NCBI RefSeq assembly: GCF_004354815.1
Contig: NZ_QWJI01000004.1
Coordinates: forward strand, 1 to 51,318
Length of the DNA: 51,318 nt
Direction: 5' to 3'
Source of the DNA: Cardinium endosymbiont of Culicoides punctatus
GTDB taxonomy: Bacteria; Bacteroidota; Bacteroidia; Cytophagales; Amoebophilaceae
Shown here: in pieces, positions 44,527-51,318 of the stretch
Position numbering within the stretch: the stretch's first letter is position 1
How the letters are laid out: every line of letters starts with the position of its first letter
Program-made: the position numbers and the translations under genes
Notes under the pieces: generated by a model
What the model saw: only the letters and a program-made list of their open reading frames with translations
The model's database searches: none
Told to the model about the DNA's origin: nothing

Positions 44527-46002
44527 TTAATAGGCTTGTGCAAAAATCACGCGTCTTTTAGAGGGTTTTCCCGTGTAGATACAGCATCCTTCCTCTTCAA
44601 CGCTATCTAATGGAATACATCGGATCGTAGCTTTTGTTTCTGCTTTAATTTTCTCTTCTGTTTCTGTTGTTCCATCCCAATGGGCAAGCAAAAAACCTCC
44701 TTTCGTTGCTATGCGCTCCTTAAATGCAGCATAGTCATCTACACGTATGGTATGCTTCTGCTGCAGAGATAAAGCACGCTGGTACATGTTTTCCTGAATT
44801 GCCTCTAGCCAAGAAGAAACCTGTGTGCTTAAATCTGCTAGTGGAATAGTGATCTTTTCTTTTGTATCTCTACGTGCTAGTTCAACTGTCTTATTTTTTA
44901 AATCATTAGGGCCTAGTACCATACGTATAGGGACTCCTTTTTGTTCGTACTCAGCAAACTTATAACCTGGCTTACGGGTATCTCTATCATCCAGTTTTAC
45001 TCGAATATCTTGGCTAGCCAATAATTTTTGACAAGCAGCTAATTGTGCAACGACGGTACGATATTCTTCCTCTGTTTTATAAATGGGTATCATCACTACC
45101 TGTATAGGGGCAATTTTAGGGGGAAGTACCAATCCATCATCATCTGAATGCGTCATAATCAATGCCCCCATAAGACGGGTAGTAACACCCCAAGAGGTGC
45201 CCCATACATAGTCACGTATACCCTCTTTATTGGTAAAGGTTACGTCAAAGGCTTTAGCAAAACGTTGTCCCAGGTAATGGGAAGTACCAGCTTGGAGGGC
45301 TTTTCCATCTTGCAGTAAAGCTTCAATGGTATAGGTAGTTTCTGCACCTGCAAATCGTTCATGTGCTGTCTTAACTCCTTTGACCAATGGAATGGCCATA
45401 TATTCCCGAATAATGCGTTCATATAAATGTAGCATTTGTAACGCTTCCGCTTCTGCTTCTACACGGGTAGCATGGGCGGTATGTCCCTCTTGCCATAAAA
45501 ACTCTGTAGTACGTAAAAATAACCTAGTACGCATTTCCCAACGTACTATATTACACCATTGGTTAACCAAAATAGGTAGGTCCCTATAAGATTGAACCCA
45601 ATTTTTATAGGTACTCCATATAACTGTTTCAGAAGTAGGCCGTACAATGAGCTCTTCTTCTAACCTAGCTGCAGGGTCCACGACAACGCCATTCCCATCT
45701 TCCGCCATTTTCAGTCGATAATGGGTAACAACCGCACATTCTTTAGCAAAACCTTCTACATGGTCTGCTTCTTTGCTTAAGTAGGATTTAGGAATGAGTA
45801 AGGGGAAATATGCATTTACGTGACCTGTTTCTTTAAAAGCTTTGTCAAAAAAGCTTTGCAATCTTTCCCAAATGGCATAACCATAAGGTTTGATAATCAT
45901 ACAACCACGTACAGGGGCATTTTCTGCAAGGTCTGCACGTAATACCAGCTCGTTATACCAAGCAGAAAAATTAGCGTCTCTTTTAGGCAAAGGTGTAGAC
46001 AT
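44527..46002 (-). CDS. proS: Prolyl-tRNA synthetase, archaeal/eukaryotic-type
   Basis: 491 residues, lacking the bacterial editing insert, as usual for Bacteroidota. Charges tRNA-Pro. Motifs: N-terminal [35 protein letters not shown], motif 2 [14 protein letters not shown], motif 3 region with [23 protein letters not shown], anticodon-binding domain and the C-terminal [14 protein letters not shown]. Intact. Downstream of lpdA by 44 bp. Confidence 0.96.
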   Translation of the reverse strand: MSTPLPKRDANFSAWYNELVLRADLAENAPVRGCMIIKPYGYAIWERLQSFFDKAFKETGHVNAYFPLLIPKSYLSKEADHVEGFAKECAVVTHYRLKMAEDGNGVVVDPAARLEEELIVRPTSETVIWSTYKNWVQSYRDLPILVNQWCNIVRWEMRTRLFLRTTEFLWQEGHTAHATRVEAEAEALQMLHLYERIIREYMAIPLVKGVKTAHERFAGAETTYTIEALLQDGKALQAGTSHYLGQRFAKAFDVTFTNKEGIRDYVWGTSWGVTTRLMGALIMTHSDDDGLVLPPKIAPIQVVMIPIYKTEEEYRTVVAQLAACQKLLASQDIRVKLDDRDTRKPGYKFAEYEQKGVPIRMVLGPNDLKNKTVELARRDTKEKITIPLADLSTQVSSWLEAIQENMYQRALSLQQKHTIRVDDYAAFKERIATKGGFLLAHWDGTTETEEKIKAETKATIRCIPLDSVEEEGCCIYTGKPSKRRVIFAQAY

Positions 46003-46046
46003 ACTTTATCATATTTTATTATTAACACATCAAGGCTATCTTTCTG

Positions 46047-47441
46047 CTATACGTGAATTGCCTCTCCATATGCTGCATGAACGGCCTCCACAATGGATTC
46101 AGACATGGTTGGATGTGGATGTATACTGGTTTGAATCTCATGTGCAGTGGTTTCTAGTTTACGTGCTACAACTACTTCTGCTATCATTTCTGTAACATGA
46201 GCACCAATCATATGTGCACCTAACCACTCTCCATATTGGGCATCAAAAATCACTTTCACAAGCCCCTCGGGATTACCAGCTGCATGTGCCTTCCCAGAAG
46301 CAGAAAATGGGAAAATACCTATTTTAGTTTTGTAACCAGCTTCTTTTGCAGCCTTCTCTGTATAGCCTACTGAAGCCACTTCTGGATAGGTATAGGTACA
46401 GTTTGGAACATTATTGTAATTCAAAGGATCTGGATTCAGTCCAGCTATTTTTTCTACACAAATAATTCCTTCTGCGGATGCTACATGGGCCAATGCTGGA
46501 CCTTTGATCACATCTCCAATGGCATAGATTCCTTTGCAATTGGTTTTATAATAGGCATCTACTGCAATTCTTCCATCTTCTATGCATATGCCAACTTCTT
46601 CTAAGCCAATATGTTCTATATTTGGCTGAATGCCGGCAGCAGACAGGACAATATCACCAGCTAGTTGTATATCTCCCTTTGGGGTATGCATATGTACATG
46701 GGTTCCTGGTGTTACAACTTTTACTTGCGTAACTTCTGAGCCAGTATAAACCTGAATCCCCTGTTTGGTAAAAGATTTTTCTATTTGTTTAGAGATATCT
46801 TCATCTTCAAGGGGTAATAGGCGTGGCATATATTCCACTAGGGTTACTTTTGTGCCTATTGTGTTGTAAAAATAGGCGAATTCACATCCAATAGCACCTC
46901 CACCAATAATTACCATGGAAGCTGGTTGGGTAACAAGGGAAAGGGCTTCTCTATAACCAATAACATTGGATCCATCTATAGGTACTTTTGGCAAAGAACG
47001 ACTTCTTGCTCCAGTGGCAATAATAATATGGGGAGCAGTATATAGCGTATCTTCTCCTTTTTTGTCTGTTACAGAAACGGTTTCATTAGGCAAAACTTTA
47101 CCACGCCCCTCTAAGATAGTAATTTTATTCTTTTTAAATAGGTGATGAATACCTTTACCCATAGTATCTGCAACATTTCTGCTTCGTTGCATCATTCCTT
47201 GAAAGTCTGGCTTTACTTGTTCTGCTTGAATGCCGTAATCTGCAGCATGCTTTAAATAGTTAAATACTTCTGCACTTTTTAGCAATGCTTTTGTAGGGAT
47301 ACATCCCCAGTTAAGACAAATCCCACCTATTAAATCTTGTTCTACCACGGCAACATGCATACCTAGCTGAGCAGCCCGAATCGCTGCAACATAGCCTCCT
47401 GGGCCACTTCCAATTATAATAATATCGTATTGTGTTGACAT
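46047..47441 (-). CDS. lpdA: Dihydrolipoyl dehydrogenase
   Basis: 464 residues, normal length. Reoxidises dihydrolipoamide of pyruvate or 2-oxoglutarate dehydrogenase, reducing NAD. FAD-binding GSGPGGYVAAIRAAQLG, redox-active disulphide GGICLNWGCIPTKALL, NAD-binding GGGAIGCEFA, and a C-terminal IHPHPTMSES with the catalytic His-Glu region. Intact. First gene of the lpdA-proS-lolE set. Confidence 0.97.
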   Translation of the reverse strand: MSTQYDIIIIGSGPGGYVAAIRAAQLGMHVAVVEQDLIGGICLNWGCIPTKALLKSAEVFNYLKHAADYGIQAEQVKPDFQGMMQRSRNVADTMGKGIHHLFKKNKITILEGRGKVLPNETVSVTDKKGEDTLYTAPHIIIATGARSRSLPKVPIDGSNVIGYREALSLVTQPASMVIIGGGAIGCEFAYFYNTIGTKVTLVEYMPRLLPLEDEDISKQIEKSFTKQGIQVYTGSEVTQVKVVTPGTHVHMHTPKGDIQLAGDIVLSAAGIQPNIEHIGLEEVGICIEDGRIAVDAYYKTNCKGIYAIGDVIKGPALAHVASAEGIICVEKIAGLNPDPLNYNNVPNCTYTYPEVASVGYTEKAAKEAGYKTKIGIFPFSASGKAHAAGNPEGLVKVIFDAQYGEWLGAHMIGAHVTEMIAEVVVARKLETTAHEIQTSIHPHPTMSESIVEAVHAAYGEAIHV

Positions 47442-47532
47442 ATAGTTTCTAAGTTGCTTTAAATATGTGTATTTAAAGATATATAATCATTATTCTAGTT
47501 CTGAATTACAATGGTTAGTATTCGATGGCCAC

Positions 47533-49017
47533 TTAATGAATTATGCCAAGCCGCTCCTTAACAACATCAATTGCTTCTCTGTCTTCTACCATAATCATGA
47601 GCAAATCCAGTACGGTAACAATGGTGTCACCTCTAGGAATAATAAAGGAACCATTGCGTTTTATAAGTACAATTAATGAGTTTTCAGGTAAACTCAGCTG
47701 TACGATTTTCTTTCCAATGGCAGTAGCATGTTCCGGAACAATGAGTTCAATAAGTTCGCTGTTTACCTCTTGTGATAGCTGAATACTAGGTGTATGTTCC
47801 TCTGCTATAGGTTCTTCTAAATCCAACCATTTTGCCAATGGAGACAATGTTGTCCCCTGGAACAAAATAGAGGTAAGTACAATAAAGAAAACAATATGGT
47901 AGATAATACCAGCCTTGTCAATGTTATCTAACAATGGATAGGTAGCAAATACAATCGGAACGGCTCCTCTTAACCCTACCCAAGAAATAAAAACCTTATG
48001 GTTAAAGTTTAGGGTTCTAGAAAAACATAATGAAAGGAATACACTTAAAGGACGTGCTATAAACATTAAGAACATAGATAACAACATCCCAATTCCCGCA
48101 ATAGGCAGCAACTTATTTGGATAGACCAATAACCCAAGCATGATAAACATAATAATTTGCATCAGCCAGGAAACCCCTTCACAAAATTGTATGATGCTTT
48201 TTTTATGTGGGAAGTCTCTATTTCCTAAAATTAATCCCACGAGATAAACAGCCAAAAAAGCATTTCCATGTAAAAAGTGTGTTCCAGAATAGGTGAAAAT
48301 GACCACAGCTAATATCAAGCCTGGATAGAGTGAACGGTTGGCAAGTTGAAGATTTTTAAGCAATAAGAGCATGAGTCTACCTATTATTATACCAGCTAAA
48401 CCTCCTACAACCATTTCTTGAACAAAGGTAAATAGTGCAGCCATTGGACTCATGGCTTGTTGAGTTATAATGAGTGTTTTAAATAAAAGCATTAAAAACC
48501 ATGCCATGGTATCATTACTACCAGACTCTAGCTCCAAGAGGGGACTAAGGTTGGCTTTGAGATTCATATTTTTAGACCTAATAATGGAAAATACCGCTGC
48601 GGCATCTGTAGATGCAACAATGGAACCCATCAGCAGACCTTCTAATAAGGTAAATTGTATACTGCCTCCCCAAAGTTTGGTAACCCCCCAAGTAAAAATT
48701 CCCACACAGAAGGTGGTAATTAAAATACCTACCGTTGCTAGTAATATGCCATTCCAAAGAATAGGCTGTATGTGTTTGTATTCTGTTTCTATTCCTCCTG
48801 TAAAAAGGATTAAACTAAGTGTAATGGCACCTAGTAATTGTGCGGCCATCGGGTTATGAAAATCAATATTCCCTAATTTTTCATGCCCTGCGGCCATGCC
48901 TACCAATAAAAAAAGTATTAATGCAGGAATACCCAGTCTAGTAGATAGTCTAGTAGTTACTATACTTAAGAAAAGTAAAAAAGAACCAGCAATGAGTAGA
49001 CTTTCTGGAAGATTCAT
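47533..49017 (-). CDS. Cation/proton antiporter, NhaP2-like (CPA1) with TrkA-C domain
   Basis: 494 residues. About 12 membrane helices in the first ~390 residues with the ion-site region LLELESGSNDTMAWFLM and GLRGAVPIVFATYP, then a cytoplasmic TrkA-C-type domain (about 425-490: ELIVPEHATAIGKKIVQLSLPENSLIVLIKRNGSFIIPRGDT). Such proteins exchange K+ or Na+ for H+; the TrkA-C end favours a K+/H+ NhaP2 type with ligand gating. Divergent from truA. Confidence 0.9.
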   Translation of the reverse strand: MNLPESLLIAGSFLLFLSIVTTRLSTRLGIPALILFLLVGMAAGHEKLGNIDFHNPMAAQLLGAITLSLILFTGGIETEYKHIQPILWNGILLATVGILITTFCVGIFTWGVTKLWGGSIQFTLLEGLLMGSIVASTDAAAVFSIIRSKNMNLKANLSPLLELESGSNDTMAWFLMLLFKTLIITQQAMSPMAALFTFVQEMVVGGLAGIIIGRLMLLLLKNLQLANRSLYPGLILAVVIFTYSGTHFLHGNAFLAVYLVGLILGNRDFPHKKSIIQFCEGVSWLMQIIMFIMLGLLVYPNKLLPIAGIGMLLSMFLMFIARPLSVFLSLCFSRTLNFNHKVFISWVGLRGAVPIVFATYPLLDNIDKAGIIYHIVFFIVLTSILFQGTTLSPLAKWLDLEEPIAEEHTPSIQLSQEVNSELIELIVPEHATAIGKKIVQLSLPENSLIVLIKRNGSFIIPRGDTIVTVLDLLMIMVEDREAIDVVKERLGIIH

Positions 49018-49257
49018 GGTTTTTTATGGTTAAAAACAAGGTTCTTTGATAAACTATATTTCCTAATACTTTTAAAGTAGGAGGTAACAAATATCTACGA
49101 CATCTACGATTAGACCATAATATTTAATTATAAATTAAATTTAGGCAAAATTTAATTAAATTACGTAATTATGAGTATTTTTATTGCAAAAATGATCTTT
49201 CAACATGCTTCTGAGGAAAATAGTGCATTGTATTTTAATCTTATACACAGATATTGA

Positions 49258-50007
49258 ATGCGTTATTTTATATATGTCTCTTATATTGGGCGGGTATATA
49301 GCGGCTGGCAGATACAGAAAAATGCGATTTCTGTGCAGGGCATTCTACAAGAATTATTAAGCAAGATATTATCCGAGCCTATTCATCTCTATGGAAGTGG
49401 TAGAACAGACAAAGGTGTACATGCCAAACAACAAGTTGCTCATTTTGATGTAACCCCTACCTTAGATACCTCTAATCTATTATATAGGCTTAATAGGATG
49501 CTTCCATCAGATATTAGCATTACGACTATTCGTCCAGTGGTAGATGATGCACATGCCCGTTTTGATGCTTCTTATAGGATATATGAGTACACCATCAATG
49601 TGAACAAAGATCCATTTTGTGGATATACAGCTAGCTGGTTGCACCACTTACCTCCATTGGAATTATTAAATCAAGCAGCAGCACTTTTTTGCCTGAAGAC
49701 CGATTTTGAATTTTTTAGCAAGATAACCCATCAAGTACAACATTTTGTATGTGATATACAAGAGGCTGCTTGGGTCCAAAAGGGCTCTCAACTCGTATTT
49801 CGTATTAAGGCAGATCGTTTTTTATATGGTATGGTTAGAACCATTGTAAGCACGATGCTTAAAGTAGGAACTGGCAAAATGAGTTTAAGTGTTCTAAAAA
49901 AAATGATCTTGGAAAAACCGCTCAAACGACCTATAATTACCTTAGCTCCTCCACATGGTTTAACACTGGTAGAGGTAGGGTATCCAGAAGTGTTATTTCT
50001 AGAATAG
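49258..50007 (+). CDS. truA: tRNA pseudouridine(38-40) synthase
   Basis: 249 residues, the usual size. Modifies U38-U40 in the anticodon arm. Catalytic aspartate in GSGRTDKGVHAKQQVAHFD (Asp near 52), the YSGWQIQ start, and the C-terminal FLYGMVRTIVSTML. Intact. Confidence 0.96.
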   Translation: MRYFIYVSYIGRVYSGWQIQKNAISVQGILQELLSKILSEPIHLYGSGRTDKGVHAKQQVAHFDVTPTLDTSNLLYRLNRMLPSDISITTIRPVVDDAHARFDASYRIYEYTINVNKDPFCGYTASWLHHLPPLELLNQAAALFCLKTDFEFFSKITHQVQHFVCDIQEAAWVQKGSQLVFRIKADRFLYGMVRTIVSTMLKVGTGKMSLSVLKKMILEKPLKRPIITLAPPHGLTLVEVGYPEVLFLE

Positions 50008-50218
50008 TGAGTCCTAAAAAATCAGTCCAGTGTAATATAACAAAGAGCAATAATTGTAACATGCTAGGTTAGAATATTACAATTTTTTATCACATTATTT
50101 TATTTTTTCTATTGATTTTTACACATAAAAAAATAGCTTCCCAAACAGAACATGACTTATAGTATATAAAATTGTCTAGTGCTAGGTATGATTATGTATT
50201 TTTTTTATAAAAAAATTC

Positions 50219-50226
50219 TATATTTG
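50219..50226 (+). promoter_or_regulatory. Candidate -7 element TATATTTG upstream of the ankyrin gene
   Basis: TATATTTG fits the Bacteroidota -7 consensus TAnnTTTG, about 68 nt before the ATG of the gene at 50294. No clear -33 TTG at standard distance, so support is weak. Confidence 0.35.
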
Positions 50227-50293
50227 TACACATGAAATGTGTTTATTATAGTTTCAGTTCGGGATTATTCAAAATTTTTACATTGAAGATTTA

Positions 50294-51163
50294 ATGATTA
50301 TGAACAATAATAAAGTAACCATTTTTTTTATCAAATGCACACAAATAGTCTATACTTGTTTGATGCTACTTGCAGTTTCTTGTGGTAAACTAAATAATAT
50401 AAATAATATAAAACGAAAGTATGATCAGAGTCATCAGGTAAACGGTCTACCTATTGATCTTAGCCAGAAAAAACCTAAGACTATTAACTTTGATATGCGG
50501 AGTAATCGATTAGGTAATTCTAACAGCATATTGCGTCAATATAGTTATAATGATGTAGATAATAAAGGTTGGACACTGCTTCATCATATGGTAAATATGA
50601 CAAATATGGCAAGTGGAGATCTCGAAAAGCTTATTAACTCATTTTTCTTGGAGTTTCAATGTCCAGATATGATGTTTAAGAAGGATTATCAGGGGAATAC
50701 CCCAGTTTTGCTAGCAAAAAAAAATACAAATCAGCATACTTATAATTTACTACTAAAGCACTTAAATAGTGCTCTTAGAGAACTAATAAAAAAGGGAGAG
50801 ATAGCCCCTTTTCAAAAGGTGTTATCTTTAATTCAGCGTCTTAATGCTAATGATCCTTCTATTACAACCGATATTGTAAACTACTCTGATGAAAGTAAAG
50901 GGAATACACTACTTCATCTTGCAGCAATATCAAACCAAGAAGAGTTTGTGAAAGTGTTATTAGACAACGGTGCCAATATCTGGACTAAGAACAAGGATGA
51001 CATGCGAGCAATTGACTTAGCAACAGATCCAAATATTAAAAATTTGTTGGAAACACATTTTTCTACCCTATTGAAAAGAATAAAGGTGCAGTCTAGGTAC
51101 CCATCATTAGTAGCCCTGTTGCGTAAGCCTGCTGCCGCAATGCCCTTACTTAGTCGGCACTGA
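50294..51163 (+). CDS. Ankyrin-repeat lipoprotein, 3' end altered by IS-like repeat
   Basis: 289 residues. Leader MIMNNNKVTIFFIKCTQIVYTCLMLLAVSC with lipobox AVSC, nearly the same as the gene at 28673. Ankyrin units: KGWTLLHHMVNMTNM..., DYQGNTPVLLAKKNTNQHTYNLLLKHL, and ESKGNTLLHLAAISNQEEFVKVLLDNGANIWTKNKDDMRAIDLA. The last ~17 residues (ALLRKPAAAMPLLSRH) are read from the repeat beginning at 51111 (TAGCCCTGTTGCGTAAG), which recurs at 51198. The original C-terminus has probably been replaced by element sequence. Confidence 0.8.
   Translation: MIMNNNKVTIFFIKCTQIVYTCLMLLAVSCGKLNNINNIKRKYDQSHQVNGLPIDLSQKKPKTINFDMRSNRLGNSNSILRQYSYNDVDNKGWTLLHHMVNMTNMASGDLEKLINSFFLEFQCPDMMFKKDYQGNTPVLLAKKNTNQHTYNLLLKHLNSALRELIKKGEIAPFQKVLSLIQRLNANDPSITTDIVNYSDESKGNTLLHLAAISNQEEFVKVLLDNGANIWTKNKDDMRAIDLATDPNIKNLLETHFSTLLKRIKVQSRYPSLVALLRKPAAAMPLLSRH
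51111..51127 (+). repeat. 17-bp IS-like direct repeat, copy 1
   Basis: TAGCCCTGTTGCGTAAG, identical to 51198-51214. CCTGTTGCGTAA-type sequences are common at IS5/IS4-like element ends; the identification is by impression. Inside the ankyrin coding end. Confidence 0.6.
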
Positions 51164-51197
51164 GTATAGCCAAGAACACAAAGGATTTACTAACTAA

Positions 51198-51214
51198 TAG
51201 CCCTGTTGCGTAAG
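51198..51214 (+). repeat. 17-bp IS-like direct repeat, copy 2
   Basis: Second copy of TAGCCCTGTTGCGTAAG, 87 bp after the first. Same orientation, so the pair is not a normal inverted-repeat element; possibly two solo ends or a scar. Confidence 0.6.
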
Positions 51215-51241
51215 TCCTCGGCCCACTGAAGTAGATTAAAA

Positions 51242-51318
51242 CCCACATTCCGCACCAAAAAATGCAAATCTTACAATTATTTTATAATTGATTACTAATA
51301 ATTTTTATAATTGTATAG
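51242..51318. mobile_element. MITE-like element end running off the window
   Basis: CCCACATTCCGCACC (51242-51256) followed by the same AT-rich 60 bp as at 755 (AAAAAATGCAAATC, TTTTATAATTGATTACTAATAA). Orientation like the left end at 42743. The rest lies beyond the window. Confidence 0.7.

Noticed and set aside
1-51318. CRISPR array, rRNA or tRNA genes
   Set aside because: No regularly spaced repeats, no TTCGA/TTCAA arm with a matching cloverleaf, and no rRNA core sequence noticed on either strand by eye; a tRNAscan run would settle it.

Overview
The window looks like chromosome of an obligate intracellular Bacteroidota symbiont of the Amoebophilaceae (Cardinium/Amoebophilus type). The grounds are: very AT-rich DNA; no Shine-Dalgarno sequences; Bacteroidota-type housekeeping genes; a spike/baseplate module of an antifeeding-prophage-like contractile injection system; ankyrin-repeat lipoproteins; an AAA-ATPase/PD-(D/E)XK protein with a lipoprotein leader; and many decayed mobile-element ends. 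The family is an inference from protein recognition without database search. I saw no rRNA, tRNA or CRISPR.

Layout. 1-1240: end of a ParA-type partition locus whose parA has lost its start to a mobile-element end. 1241-4276: minus-strand trio (glycosyltransferase, secreted protein, NUDIX) between two copies of a ~37-bp repeat. 4914-9825: uvrC, asnS and, divergently, rpoN. 10419-15611: accessory island of lipoproteins and two tandem lipases, with a 4-nt duplication frameshift and an in-frame stop cutting a signal peptide from its lipase. 15614-18426: DciA-like gene, then convergently SPOR protein, ExbB, ExbD and TonB. 18539-23840: Afp11-like baseplate protein, gp25, PAAR and VgrG. 24302-26572: VapE-like primase-helicase with degenerate active sites. 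27254-33596: glyA, ankyrin lipoprotein, HTH regulator, fabD, trhO, dprA. 34031-37768: AAA-ATPase/nuclease, birA, nadK. 38500-40469: two paralogous beta-rich lipoproteins. 40756-42603: TPR plus periplasmic-binding-protein-fold protein. 42743-43282: a complete 222-bp MITE with target duplication, a transposase stub and a second, decayed short element. 43286-50007: LolE-like permease, proS, lpdA, cation/proton antiporter, truA. 50294-51318: ankyrin lipoprotein running into IS-like repeats and a further copy of the MITE end.

How it fits together. The core genes are what a reduced genome keeps: translation, repair, NAD and one-carbon metabolism, and envelope energisation. The accessory part is about the host: a contractile injector spike, ankyrin proteins, secreted lipases and lipoproteins. 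The most interesting proteins are at 10419-13089. They carry several YxxP tyrosine motifs in acidic context, a PPPKP stretch and, in one, a C-terminus ending Cys-Cys-Ile-Ser behind further cysteines. Together these resemble eukaryotic docking-protein phosphosites and a Ras-type CaaX tail. That is a hypothesis from motifs only. Mobile-element scars and broken genes show that the accessory regions are still being reshaped.
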